In this document: piece by piece, positions 25,691 through 34,916 of the stretch
Layout: each line of letters starts with the position of its first letter
Numbering within the stretch: the stretch's first letter is position 1
Source of the DNA: Bacillus multifaciens
GTDB taxonomy: Bacteria > Bacillota > Bacilli > Bacillales > Bacillaceae_G
Length of the DNA stretch: 64,000 nt
Assembly: GCF_030756675.1 (NCBI RefSeq)
Contig: NZ_JAVBXD010000007.1
Span: 1 to 64,000, forward strand
Reading direction: 5' to 3'
Position numbers and translations under genes: made by a program
Notes under the pieces: generated by a model
What the model was told of the DNA's origin: nothing
The model's input: the letters and a program-made list of their open reading frames with translations, nothing else
The model's database searches: none

Positions 25691-28600
25691 ATGCATTTAA
25701 AAAGAATCACTTCGATTTTCTCAATTATAATGATTTTTATGTTTACTATAGGCCAGAGTTTAATGCCTATAATCGTAAATGCACAAGAGTTAAATACATC
25801 AGGACTTGTGGATAGTTTTCAGATTGGTAAAACAAATCTACAGACCACCGAACGAACTAAAGTAACTGTAAACTTCAGTGAAAAAAATGGTCTTAGGCTG
25901 AAGCCAGGAGACACATTAACATTAACACTGCCTCCAGAATTAAAAGGATTAGATAAAACGTTTCCTTTAGATGATTATGGTACTTGTAAAGCCACTGCAG
26001 GTACTGTTGTATGTACATTTAATGATAAAGTGAATACACATCAAAGTATTAAAGGGTATTTAAACTTTTACGTGGAAGCCGCTAATGTAGGAATGGATCA
26101 AAAGAAGGAGATTGAAACCAATTTCGGTACAAATGTAAATAAGCAAACTGTAACGATTACCGGTCCAACCAGTGGTGGTGGTACAGATCCTGGAAAGCCA
26201 CCGTTTTTTTATAAAACTGGTGATATGAACTCAGGTAAGGACGATGAAGTGCGTTGGTTCTTGAATATAAACTTAAATAAAGAAGAGTTAAGTCGCGATA
26301 TTGTTGTGACTGATAATTTACAGGAAGGTCAAACACTTAATAAGGATAGTTTCTATATAATTATTGATGATTATCTAGGTCGTAGAAGCTTATCGCTAAC
26401 AGAGTTTGAACAGAAGCGTTATGGAAAAATTACCTTTACTGGTGAAAACTCATTTCAAGTTTTGCTTTATAGGGATAAAGCGCGTCTTGCCTCCTTTACG
26501 ATTGGTTATACATCTACTATAACGGAAGCTGGAAAGAAGCAAGATTATTTTAAGAATGATTATACGATTGATTACCAAGTTTATAACAAAGACACAGTTA
26601 CTGAATCAGGTAGTTACCAAGTTGAAAATATGACAGCTGGTGGTGGCGCTAGCGGGGATTTACCTTCAAAAGGAACGCTAAAAATTGTTAAGCACCTTGA
26701 AGGAAATAAAGACAAAGTAATCCCGAATGTTTCATTTAAGTTGTATAAAGAGTCGGGTGAACAAGTTGGGGATCAGTATACAACAGATGAAAAAGGTATT
26801 ATCGAAATCAAGGATTTACTACCAGGGAAATATTATGTGCAAGAAGTTTCAGCGCCAAACTATATTGATTTTGACCCGCAGACAAAAGTAGCGTTTGAAG
26901 TGAAAGCAGATGCTGTAAACGGAATTGAATTACCGATTTCGAATAAAGTGAAAACTACATCTGTTGCAGGAACGAAGACTTGGAAGGATAACAACGCAAT
27001 AAATCGTCCAAAAACGATCAAAGTAGACTTACTACAAAACGGCACAGTGATTGCGACGCAAGAAGCAAGCGAAGCAACAGGCTGGAAGTATGAATTTAAA
27101 GATTTAACAGTATATAATACAGATGGTAAAGAGTATAAGTATGAAGTAAAAGAACAGCCAGTAAACGGATATGAATCCAAAGTGAATGGTTATGACATTA
27201 CAAATACAAAAGTAGGCAAGACAAAAGTAGAAGGAACAAAAATTTGGAAGGATAACGACGCGACAGATCGTCCAATCAAAGTCCAAGTAGAGTTATTCCG
27301 AAACGGTGAAAAGATTGACACGAAAGAAGTAACAGCAATAAACAATTGGAAGTACACATTTGACAATCTAGAAGCGTACGATGCGAATGGAGTCGCATAC
27401 AAGTATGAAGTGAAAGAAAAGCCAGTACCAGGATACAAATCCGAAGTAAACGGTTATGACATTACAAATACAAAAGTAGGCAAGACAAAAGTAGAAGGAA
27501 CAAAAACTTGGAAGGATAACAATACAACAAATCGTCCAAGTACAATCAAAGTCAATTTACTACAAAACGGCACGGTAATTGACACGAAAGAAGTAACAGC
27601 AATAAACAATTGGAAGTACACATTTGACAATCTAGAAGCGTACGATGCAGAAGGCAAAACATATAAGTATGAAGTGAAAGAAGAACCGATAGATGGATAT
27701 CAATCTGAAGTAAACGGTTATGACATCACAAATACAAAGGTTGGTCAAACAAGAGTAGAAGGAATAAAAACTTGGAATGACAACAATGCAACAGATCGTC
27801 CAAGTACAATCAAAGTAGATTTACTACAAAACGATACGGTAATTGACACGAAAGAAGTAAGTGCAGCAACAAATTGGAAGTACACGTTTGACAATCTACC
27901 AGCCTATGATGCAAATGGCAAAGCATATAAGTATGAAGTGAAAGAACAACCAGTACCAGGATATGAATCTAAAGTAAACGGTTATGACATCACGAATACA
28001 AAAGTAGGAAAAGTAATAGTAGAAGGAACAAAGACTTGGAAGGATAACAATGCGACAGATCGTCCAAGTACAATTCAGGTAGACTTGTACCAAAATGGTA
28101 CGTTTCTACTTACACAATATGTGACGGCAGCGGGTGATTGGAAGTACACATTCGTAGATTTACCAGCTTATGATGCAAACGGAAAAGCCTACACGTATAC
28201 AGTGAAAGAGAAACCAGTACCAGGATATGAATCTAAAGTGAATGGTTATGACATCACAAATACAAAAGTAGGAAAAACAAAAGTAGAAGGAACAAAGACT
28301 TGGAAGGATAACAACGCAACAGATCGTCCAAGTTCAATCCAAGTAGAATTACTCCGAAATGGAGAATCGGTTGACACAAAAGAAGTAACAGCGTCAACTA
28401 ATTGGAAATATACGTTTGACAATCTAGAAGCGTACGATGCGAACGGAGTAGCGTACAAGTACGAAGTGAAAGAGAAACCAGTAGCAGGATATGAATCTAA
28501 AGTGAATGGTTATGACATCACAAATACAAAAGTAGGAAAAACAAAAGTAGAAGGAACAAAGACCTGGAAGGATAACAACGCAACAGATCGTCCAAGTTCA

Positions 28601-29605
28601 ATCCAGGTAGAGTTACACCGAAACGGTGAAAAGATTGACACGAAAGAAGTAACCGCAGCAGATGGCTGGAAATACACATTCGACAATCTAGAAGCGTACG
28701 ATGCGAATGGAGTAGCATACAAGTATGAAGTGAAAGAAAAGCCAGTAGCGGGATATGAATCTAAAGTGAATGGTTATGACATTACAAACACAAAAGTAGG
28801 AAAAACGGCAGTAGAAGGAACGAAGACGTGGAAAGACGATAATGCGAAAGATCGTCCGGCAATGATCAAAGTGGATCTACTACAAAACGGTAAAGTAATC
28901 GCAACACAAGAAGTAACAGCGGAAAAAGGTTGGAAATATGCATTTAAAGATTTAGCAGCTTATGATGCGAATGGAGTAGCATACAAGTATGAAGTGAAAG
29001 AGCAACCAGTAGACGGATACAAATCCGAAGTGAAAGGTTATGACATCACAAATACAAAAGTAGGCGAGACAAAAGTAGAAGGAACGAAGACATGGAAAGA
29101 CGATAATGCAAAAGATCGTCCAAGCATGATTAAAGTTGACCTATTACAAAACGGCAAGGTAATCGCGATGAAAGAAGTAAGCGAAGCAACTAGCTGGAAA
29201 TATGCATTTACAGATTTAGCAGCATATGATGTTGACGGAAAAGCATATAAGTATGAAGTAAAAGAACAACCGGTAGACGGATATCAATCCGAAGTAAACG
29301 GTTATGACATTACGAATACAAAGATTCCGGAATGGACAGATGAAGATCCAAAAGATCCAAACAAAGGTCCAAACGTAGATCCAAAAGATCTAAACACAAA
29401 TACAGACACAAATAGTGATCCAAAAGATCCAAACAAAGGTTCAAACGTAGATCCAAAAGTTCCATCTAATAAAGAAAACGATAAGACGACAGTATTACTT
29501 CCTAAAACAGGAGGAGCACCAGCGGAGATGATTTCAATTGTTGGCGGTATGGTATTGTTCGTTATAGGTGGAATTTTATTCGCTCGTCAACGAATTAAAC
29601 AATAA
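25691..29605 (+). CDS. LPXTG cell-wall adhesin with nine Cna-B repeats
   Basis: 1304 residues. A signal peptide (about 1-31) precedes an A region (about 35-310) whose DEVRWFLNINL and DNLQEGQTL resemble collagen-adhesin binding domains. A SpaA-type domain follows (about 328-418), then nine near-identical 88-residue Cna-B domains (about 421-1212). Each repeat has the lysine of TKTWKD, the glutamate of YEVKE and the asparagine of DITNT needed for an internal Lys-Asn isopeptide bond. A D/P/N-rich wall spacer leads to LPKTG at about 1270, a hydrophobic span and RQRIKQ. Sortase A should fix it to peptidoglycan. AGAGGGGGG lies about 13 bases before the ATG. The ligand is unknown; collagen binding is only suggested. 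Confidence 0.92.
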   Translation: MHLKRITSIFSIIMIFMFTIGQSLMPIIVNAQELNTSGLVDSFQIGKTNLQTTERTKVTVNFSEKNGLRLKPGDTLTLTLPPELKGLDKTFPLDDYGTCKATAGTVVCTFNDKVNTHQSIKGYLNFYVEAANVGMDQKKEIETNFGTNVNKQTVTITGPTSGGGTDPGKPPFFYKTGDMNSGKDDEVRWFLNINLNKEELSRDIVVTDNLQEGQTLNKDSFYIIIDDYLGRRSLSLTEFEQKRYGKITFTGENSFQVLLYRDKARLASFTIGYTSTITEAGKKQDYFKNDYTIDYQVYNKDTVTESGSYQVENMTAGGGASGDLPSKGTLKIVKHLEGNKDKVIPNVSFKLYKESGEQVGDQYTTDEKGIIEIKDLLPGKYYVQEVSAPNYIDFDPQTKVAFEVKADAVNGIELPISNKVKTTSVAGTKTWKDNNAINRPKTIKVDLLQNGTVIATQEASEATGWKYEFKDLTVYNTDGKEYKYEVKEQPVNGYESKVNGYDITNTKVGKTKVEGTKIWKDNDATDRPIKVQVELFRNGEKIDTKEVTAINNWKYTFDNLEAYDANGVAYKYEVKEKPVPGYKSEVNGYDITNTKVGKTKVEGTKTWKDNNTTNRPSTIKVNLLQNGTVIDTKEVTAINNWKYTFDNLEAYDAEGKTYKYEVKEEPIDGYQSEVNGYDITNTKVGQTRVEGIKTWNDNNATDRPSTIKVDLLQNDTVIDTKEVSAATNWKYTFDNLPAYDANGKAYKYEVKEQPVPGYESKVNGYDITNTKVGKVIVEGTKTWKDNNATDRPSTIQVDLYQNGTFLLTQYVTAAGDWKYTFVDLPAYDANGKAYTYTVKEKPVPGYESKVNGYDITNTKVGKTKVEGTKTWKDNNATDRPSSIQVELLRNGESVDTKEVTASTNWKYTFDNLEAYDANGVAYKYEVKEKPVAGYESKVNGYDITNTKVGKTKVEGTKTWKDNNATDRPSSIQVELHRNGEKIDTKEVTAADGWKYTFDNLEAYDANGVAYKYEVKEKPVAGYESKVNGYDITNTKVGKTAVEGTKTWKDDNAKDRPAMIKVDLLQNGKVIATQEVTAEKGWKYAFKDLAAYDANGVAYKYEVKEQPVDGYKSEVKGYDITNTKVGETKVEGTKTWKDDNAKDRPSMIKVDLLQNGKVIAMKEVSEATSWKYAFTDLAAYDVDGKAYKYEVKEQPVDGYQSEVNGYDITNTKIPEWTDEDPKDPNKGPNVDPKDLNTNTDTNSDPKDPNKGSNVDPKVPSNKENDKTTVLLPKTGGAPAEMISIVGGMVLFVIGGILFARQRIKQ
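26950..29325 (+). repeat. Tandem 264-bp repeats, nine copies
   Basis: In-frame units encoding the Cna-B domains, each ending in GGTTATGACAT(T/C)AC(A/G)AA. Units 6 and 7 are almost identical, units 8 and 9 form a second close pair, and units 2 and 3 share long blocks, which points to duplication and conversion within the array. Confidence 0.9.
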
Positions 29606-29628
29606 ACAACTTTAGATGATTATTGATC

Positions 29629-29704
29629 GCCCCTTTTGGGAATCATTCAAAAAACTTCATGGACAGATGAAGAAAAGAATGAACCCTAAAGGGGTTTTTT
29701 CTAT
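29629..29704 (+). terminator. Terminator of the adhesin gene
   Basis: CCCCTTTTGGGAATCATTC pairs imperfectly with GAATGAACCCTAAAGGGG, followed by TTTTTTCT. Confidence 0.65.
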
Positions 29705-29723
29705 GTTGAAAACTTTTCTAAAT

Positions 29724-29772
29724 GAAATCAGCGCACCCGGGTTGAGTACCTGGGCGCGCTGATTTCGTTTTT
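29724..29772 (+). terminator. Second, GC-rich terminator hairpin
   Basis: GAAATCAGCGC and GCGCTGATTTC enclose a further CCCGGGT/ACCTGGG stem, then CGTTTTTT. Confidence 0.8.
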
Positions 29773-29775
29773 TAT

Positions 29776-29811
29776 GACAGGGATTAAATTGCTATAATCC
29801 CTGTGTTTTTT
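29776..29811 (+). terminator. Third terminator in the row
   Basis: ACAGGGATT and AATCCCTGT pair across a 10-base loop, then GTTTTTTG. Confidence 0.8.
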
Positions 29812-29812
29812 G

Positions 29813-29934
29813 CTTATCCCGCTATTCGTGGGCAGTAAGACCACCACCTCAAAATCGAGAGAGAAACGTTGTCCAGCTCTAGCGGCTAGAATCTCCGGTC
29901 GTTTCGCCCCCCACTGATGGAAGTTTCACTTTAT
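29813..29934 (-). repeat. bcr1-like element at the 3' end of map
   Basis: CTTATCCCGCTATTCG...GGCAGTAAGACC at the left and CACTGATGGAAGTTTCACTTTAT at the right. The TTTAT-type target duplication at the right end (29930-29934) contains the map stop codon. The middle carries a piece of the type I repeat (GTCCAGCTCTAGCGGCTAGAAT), so it is a composite. Confidence 0.75.
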
Positions 29935-30677
29935 AGCTCTGTTAAAATAATCGGTTCACCGCGAGTTACAACGATTGTATGCTCGCACTGTGCAACTAGG
30001 CTTTTATCTGGTGTGACAAATGTCCAGCCATCATCGCCGCGTTCGATAATATGATCTGCCCTCATAGATACGAATGGCTCTACTGCTAAGACAAGTCCGT
30101 CTTTTAAGAGAGCATTATCCATTGGATCGAAATAGTTTAAGATATGATTTGGTGCTTCGTGTAAGCTAAGACCAATGCCATGTCCCGTTAAATTTTGAAT
30201 GACTGTATAGCCATGTTTACGAGCATCATTGGCAACTGCACGGCCAATTTGGTTTTGTTTTGCACCAGCTTTTATTTTTTTCATAGCTGCCCAAAATGCA
30301 CTTTCAGCAGCAGCGCAAAGTTTTTCTTTTGCTTCGTCTTGCCCAAGAACAAATGAAATACCTGTATCTGCATAGTAACCATCGAGTGCCGCAGATACGT
30401 CGACGTTTACTAAGTCGCCTTCTTTTAGAACACGGTCTCCTGGGATGCCGTGCGCAACCTCTTCATTGACGCTAATGCAAGTTGTACCTGGAAAATCATA
30501 TTCTTTTTCAGGTGCAGAAATTGCACCGTGCTCATCTAATACTTTTTTACCGATTAAATCAAGCTCTTTTGTTGTCATACCTGGCTTTGCTTGTTTTTTC
30601 ATTTCCTCGCGTGCAAGCGCAACGATGCGGCCAATTTTTCGTAAGCCTTCTAAATCTTGTTCATTGCGAATAATCAT
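29931..30677 (-). CDS. map: Type I methionine aminopeptidase
   Basis: 248 residues; start at 30677 after GAGGAAGGA, with 16 unsupported residues upstream removed. The metal-binding residues of the pita-bread fold are present: NVDVSAALDGYYADTG gives two aspartates, LTGHGIGLSLHEAP the histidine, VEPF the first glutamate and CEHTIVV the last. It removes the initiator methionine from new proteins. It is not in the ribosomal operon, so it is probably the second Map of the genome (YflG-like). A bcr1-like element abuts its stop. Confidence 0.9.
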   Translation of the reverse strand: MIIRNEQDLEGLRKIGRIVALAREEMKKQAKPGMTTKELDLIGKKVLDEHGAISAPEKEYDFPGTTCISVNEEVAHGIPGDRVLKEGDLVNVDVSAALDGYYADTGISFVLGQDEAKEKLCAAAESAFWAAMKKIKAGAKQNQIGRAVANDARKHGYTVIQNLTGHGIGLSLHEAPNHILNYFDPMDNALLKDGLVLAVEPFVSMRADHIIERGDDGWTFVTPDKSLVAQCEHTIVVTRGEPIILTEL

Positions 30678-30776
30678 GAAAACCACTGTCCTTCCTCGAA
30701 TGTACATCTTACATGATTGTATCATGTTTATTTTTGTCCTGCTACTGACCTAAGAAGTCACTCATTTCAAGATTTC

Positions 30777-30803
30777 ATGACATTTGTCATATTCATGTCA
30801 TGA
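30777..30803 (+). promoter_or_regulatory. Double palindrome upstream of the ABC/two-component operon
   Basis: ATGACATTTGTCAT (30777-30790) is a perfect palindrome and TCATGTCATGA (30793-30803) is a second one sharing the ATGACA element. They lie 69-95 bases before the first gene and are a likely operator for the LuxR-type response regulator of the operon. Confidence 0.5.
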
Positions 30804-30871
30804 CGTCTCGTACTGTTTTCCAACTTTTCCAATTTATACAATATAAATATAAGAACGTCGGAGGTGGAGAA

Positions 30872-31774
30872 ATGAAACAAGTAATTGAAGTAAATGGTGT
30901 TTCAAAAACATTTAAACATAAAAAAGCAGTAAATAACGTTTCATTTACAGTAGCGAAAGGGGAAATCGTTGCATTACTTGGACCGAACGGAGCTGGTAAA
31001 ACGACAACTATTTCGATGATGCTCGGATTAAGGGATCCCTCGGAAGGAGAAATTTCAATCTTCGGTAAGAGCCCAAAACACCGAGATGCTCGCAATCGCC
31101 TTGGAGCAATGCTGCAAGAAGTGAGCGTCATTGATAGTGTGTCAGTAGAAGAAGCGATTGATTTGTTTCGTAGTTATTATACGAATCCGATTGCAAAAGA
31201 AACATTACTTCAGCTGTCCAATTTAGCATCAGAAAGAAAAGAGCGATGCGAAAAGCTATCGGGCGGTCAAAAAAGACGTTTAAATTTTGCACTCGCACTT
31301 GCTGGGAATCCTGATTTGCTTTTCTTAGATGAACCAACAGTAGGGATGGACATTACATCTAGAAAAAGCTTTTGGGATACAATTCGAAAATTAGCGGATG
31401 AAGGAAAAACAATCATTTTAACAACACATTATTTAGAAGAAGCGGATGCATTAGCAGATCGAATTTTATTATTTGGTAACGGCAAAATCATTGCTGATGG
31501 CACGCCGGATGAAATGAAAGCGACGATTTCTCAAAAAACAATTTCGTTTTATGTAAAAGAGGAATTGCCAAAGGGTATGCTTCGCAGCTTACCTCACGTT
31601 ACAAGTGTTCAGTGGCATGAAAAACGTGTGGTGCTAACAACAGATGATACGGATGCTACGCTTCGAGAAATTTTTCATAGAAACTTGCCTGTTATGGATA
31701 TCGCTGTTGAGCGCGGTAGCTTGGATGAAGCTTTTGAACAATTTGTCGCAAATCAGAAGGAGGAAATCGCATGA
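30872..31774 (+). CDS. ABC transporter ATP-binding protein (YvfR-like)
   Basis: 300 residues from the ATG preceded by CGGAGGTGGAG. Walker A is GPNGAGKTT, the signature LSGGQKRRL, Walker B LLFLDEPTVGMD and the switch histidine is in LTTHYLEEAD. The 90-residue C-terminal extension is usual in DrrA-type exporters. It overlaps the permease gene by four bases. Order ATPase-permease-kinase-regulator equals B. subtilis yvfRSTU. Export of an antibiotic or lipid is inferred from the family. Confidence 0.88.
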   Translation: MKQVIEVNGVSKTFKHKKAVNNVSFTVAKGEIVALLGPNGAGKTTTISMMLGLRDPSEGEISIFGKSPKHRDARNRLGAMLQEVSVIDSVSVEEAIDLFRSYYTNPIAKETLLQLSNLASERKERCEKLSGGQKRRLNFALALAGNPDLLFLDEPTVGMDITSRKSFWDTIRKLADEGKTIILTTHYLEEADALADRILLFGNGKIIADGTPDEMKATISQKTISFYVKEELPKGMLRSLPHVTSVQWHEKRVVLTTDDTDATLREIFHRNLPVMDIAVERGSLDEAFEQFVANQKEEIA

Positions 31775-32505
31775 GAGCGTTTTGGATGCAATGTAAAATA
31801 GAAATATTACGTACGTTTCGCAATAAATTATTTATCTTTTTCTCATTACTAATGCCGGTGATGTTTTACTATATTTTCACCAATGTCGTATCAACACCAG
31901 GAAACGGTGATGCATGGAAAGCGCACTATTTAATTTCGATGGCTACGTTTAGTATTGTAGGATCAGCACTTTTTGGCTTTGGTGGTCGGTTATCCCAAGA
32001 AAAAGGGCAGGGCTGGACACAGCTTTTACAAATTACACCGCTGCCAGAAGGCGTGTATTTATTTGCGAAAATTGGTGCTCAAACGGTTGTAAATGCTTTT
32101 TCAATTGCAGTTATTTTCATCGCAGGTATATTAATAAATCATGTAGATTTAACGATTGGACAGTGGATTGGCGCTGGATTATGGTTATTAATAGGTGTGA
32201 CACCATTTCTAGCAATTGGAACGATTATTGGTGCGATTAAGAAGACAGATGCTGCCATGGGCCTTGCGAACATGTTAAATATGTGTTTAGCCATTCTTGG
32301 CGGATTATGGATGCCAATAGAAATACTCCCAAAGGTGTTAAGAAGTATTGGTGAATGGACACCGACATATCATTTCGGAAGCGGCGCTTGGGATATTGTC
32401 GCAGGTAAAGCAATCAGTTTGGAAAATGTTGTGGTATTAGGAGGTTATTTTATCGCTTTTGTTGTACTATCAATATATATAAGAAAAAGACAGGAAGCGG
32501 TATAA
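31771..32505 (+). CDS. ABC-2 type permease (YvfS-like)
   Basis: 244 residues with six hydrophobic segments: one at about 20-40, then a cluster from residue 55 to 235. FRNKLFIFFSLLMPVMFYYIF at the first segment is the usual ABC-2 start and GGLWMPIEILPKVLRSIGEWTP the usual loop before the last segment. It starts in the ATGA overlap with the ATPase gene and must partner it. Confidence 0.87.
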   Translation: MRAFWMQCKIEILRTFRNKLFIFFSLLMPVMFYYIFTNVVSTPGNGDAWKAHYLISMATFSIVGSALFGFGGRLSQEKGQGWTQLLQITPLPEGVYLFAKIGAQTVVNAFSIAVIFIAGILINHVDLTIGQWIGAGLWLLIGVTPFLAIGTIIGAIKKTDAAMGLANMLNMCLAILGGLWMPIEILPKVLRSIGEWTPTYHFGSGAWDIVAGKAISLENVVVLGGYFIAFVVLSIYIRKRQEAV

Positions 32506-32506
32506 C

Positions 32507-33634
32507 ATGGTTGAAAAGAAGCAGTTTGAAATCTTTCCAAAACATATGGGGCTTTTCCCTTATATATGGCTCGTATACTTGTTGTTTCCTCTTTACAGCT
32601 TTATGGGGCAATCAGGGTGGAAATTGATATTAGGAGGCGGTATGCTTGTCCTCTTTGTTATCGCATACCGCCAGCTTTATTTTGTGCCAAATAATTTTGT
32701 TATGTGGGCCTGCATTCAACTTGTAATTACATTCTTATTTAGTACGTATTATAACCCATATATGATTTTCTTTGGATTTTATACAGCAAATGCAATGGGA
32801 TTTGCACCGACAAAAAAACAATTTCGCTTGTTGTTTTTCCTTTTGATTACAATGATTGGTTCGTTTATGTTGGTGAACATGCGCGAGTTTACAAACACGT
32901 CTGCTATAACTGCAATTCCGATGTTTATTTTAATGATTGTTACACCTTTTGGCATGCGGAATTTTAACCAGAAAAAAGTATTAAGAACACAATTAAGTGA
33001 AGCGAATGAACAAATCCGTGATTTAGTGAAGCGCGAAGAACGCCAGCGTATTGCACGAGATTTACATGATACGTTAGGACATACGTTATCGCTTATTACG
33101 TTAAAAAGTCAGCTTGTTGAGAAGCTTATCGTGAAAAATCCGGAACGCGCTTGTCTAGAAGCGAAGGAAATTACGCAAACATCTAGAACAGCGTTAAAAC
33201 AATTGCGGGAATTAATTTCTGATATGCGGATGATTACTGTCGAAGAAGAGCTAGAGCAAGTAAAGGTGATTCTTCAAGCTGCTAGCATATCGCTTGAGGT
33301 GCAGCAGGAGACAAGTACGAATGTATTATCACCGCTAGAGCAAAACATTGTCGGAATGTGTTTACGTGAAGCGGTGACAAATGTTGTGAAGCATAGTAAA
33401 GCAACAGAGTGCACGATTACATTATTTGAAGAACAAGGGAAATTGATCGTGCAAGTAAAGGATAATGGTATTGGATTACAAAAAAATCACGATGGGAATG
33501 GTATTCTTGGTATGAGAGAGCGATTGGCTCTGATTGATGGAATGCTTAAATTAAATGATGTTCATAATGGAACGATGTTAACGATACATGTTCCAATTGT
33601 CATAAGAACGGGGAAAGAGGGTGCGCGTGCATGA
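32507..33634 (+). CDS. Sensor histidine kinase, NarL-type partner (YvfT/DesK-like)
   Basis: 375 residues. About four to six membrane segments fill residues 15-160, followed by a coiled linker and a HisKA_3 box, ERQRIARDLHDTLGHTLS, with the phospho-accepting histidine. The ATPase domain has LREAVTNVVKHSKA, DNGIGL and GILGMRERL. It lacks an extracellular sensing domain, so it probably senses the membrane or the transporter itself, as in DesK and LiaS-type kinases. It begins one base after the permease stop and overlaps the regulator gene by four. Confidence 0.9.
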   Translation: MVEKKQFEIFPKHMGLFPYIWLVYLLFPLYSFMGQSGWKLILGGGMLVLFVIAYRQLYFVPNNFVMWACIQLVITFLFSTYYNPYMIFFGFYTANAMGFAPTKKQFRLLFFLLITMIGSFMLVNMREFTNTSAITAIPMFILMIVTPFGMRNFNQKKVLRTQLSEANEQIRDLVKREERQRIARDLHDTLGHTLSLITLKSQLVEKLIVKNPERACLEAKEITQTSRTALKQLRELISDMRMITVEEELEQVKVILQAASISLEVQQETSTNVLSPLEQNIVGMCLREAVTNVVKHSKATECTITLFEEQGKLIVQVKDNGIGLQKNHDGNGILGMRERLALIDGMLKLNDVHNGTMLTIHVPIVIRTGKEGARA

Positions 33635-34233
33635 TTCGAATCATTATTGCAGAAGATCAGCGTATGCTTCGCGGAGCATTAGGAGCTTTACTGGACTTAG
33701 AGGATGACATTGAAGTCGTTGGGCAAGCAGAAAACGGAGAAGAGGCTTTAAAGCTAATTGAAACATTACAGCCGGATATTGGTATTATGGACATTGAAAT
33801 GCCGATTCAAAGCGGTCTCGATGTTGCTGAAACGTTACGGAAACAGCAATCACCCTGCAGAGTTATGATTTTAACAACATTTGCTCGTCCTGGTTATTTT
33901 GAGCGCGCAATGAAAGCAAATGTGCAGGGATATTTATTAAAAGATAGCCCGAGTGAAGATCTTGCAGCGGCAATTCGTAATGTGATGAATGGAAAACGAG
34001 AAATTTCTCCTGAGCTTATGTTTGGGCTTTGGCAAGAACAAAATCCATTAACAGATAGGGAAAAGGAAGTTCTTCTATTAGCGAAAGAAGGAAAGACGAC
34101 AAATGAAATCGCCAAAACGCTGTATCTTTCATCTGGAACCGTGCGAAATTATATTTCGGATGTTCTAACGAAGCTAGATGCAAAAAATCGGATTGAGGCG
34201 ATTGGGATTGCCGAAGAAAAAGGCTGGATATGA
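33631..34233 (+). CDS. Response regulator, NarL/LuxR type (YvfU/DesR-like)
   Basis: 200 residues. The receiver has the acidic pair in IIAEDQRMLRG, the phosphorylated aspartate in GIMDIEMP and the lysine of LLKDSP. The LuxR-type DNA-binding domain runs from NPLTDREKEVLLLA to ISDVLTKLDAKNRIEA. It should be phosphorylated by the kinase encoded just upstream and act on the operon's own promoter. Confidence 0.92.
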   Translation: MIRIIIAEDQRMLRGALGALLDLEDDIEVVGQAENGEEALKLIETLQPDIGIMDIEMPIQSGLDVAETLRKQQSPCRVMILTTFARPGYFERAMKANVQGYLLKDSPSEDLAAAIRNVMNGKREISPELMFGLWQEQNPLTDREKEVLLLAKEGKTTNEIAKTLYLSSGTVRNYISDVLTKLDAKNRIEAIGIAEEKGWI

Positions 34234-34277
34234 AAAAAGATGTTTACCAATGTGAATCGGTAAACATCTTTTTTTAC
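34230..34277 (+). terminator. Terminator of the ABC/two-component operon
   Basis: AAAAAAGATGTTTACC and GGTAAACATCTTTTTTT pair perfectly; on the other strand the same hairpin follows the nprB-like remnant. Confidence 0.85.
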
Positions 34278-34833
34278 CATTTTTTCTTGGAATAATATTT
34301 CACCATTCATTAAATCAATAATTGCGTGATCACTAACGATTTGATCATTATTTTCATATATAAATGTAATAACATCAGCGTATGTGTAGTTGCCGTCTGC
34401 CTTTTTATAAATGACAGTTTCACTAGTGAACTCTTTTTCTAGCGCATCGTTTAGAATTTGAAGAGCGCTTCGTAAGGAAGTTTTTACTTCATTTTTCGAC
34501 AAAAAATTTGTTATAGTAAGATTAGGTTGTTGTGCTAAATTTTGGACAATCTTGCCGCTGACAGTTGTAATTACTCCATTTTTATCTACTTTTACAATTA
34601 AGTCTTGGCCGTATACTTTGTAGCTTTATAAGTTTGGGTAAGACGTACTTTTGTTTGATTTTCTTTTGTTTTGTTTCTTTATTTGTCAGTTGGAAATCAA
34701 CATTTTTTTCAGTGGTAACTTGTTCTTGTTGTGCCTTTGCCCCTTGTACTTGGTTTTTATCAATTTTTTGCGTATGAATTACTTCAGTTGATAAAGAAAG
34801 GAACAGACCGAAAGTAAGAAGGGCACAAGTCAT
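34260..34833 (-). pseudogene. nprB: M4 metalloprotease propeptide remnant (NprB-like)
   Basis: On the minus strand a signal-peptide-like start (TCALLTFGLFLSLST) leads, through at least two one-base frameshifts near 34600-34640, to VYGQDLIVKVDKNGVITTVSGK and then to SLRSALQILNDALEKEF, and later IIDLMNGEIL. These are the FTP and PepSY propeptide parts of thermolysin-family proteases. The whole catalytic domain with HExxH is missing; the sequence runs straight into the terminator. A PlcR-controlled nprB divergent from plcR is the known arrangement in B. cereus, so this is its probable relic. Confidence 0.7.
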
Positions 34834-34916
34834 TTTTTATAATTCATCTCTAATACTCCTAATCTTGTATTTGTATGAGATGAATTGTAAGGGGAAATTG
34901 CTGAATTCTATATAAA

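Noticed and set aside
26950-29325. The regular 264-bp repetition as a CRISPR or satellite array
   Set aside because: The units are in frame, encode Cna-B domains and have no unique spacers.
29724-29772. The GC-rich hairpin as terminator of map on the minus strand
   Set aside because: The T-run is on the plus-strand side; the bcr1-like element lies between it and map.
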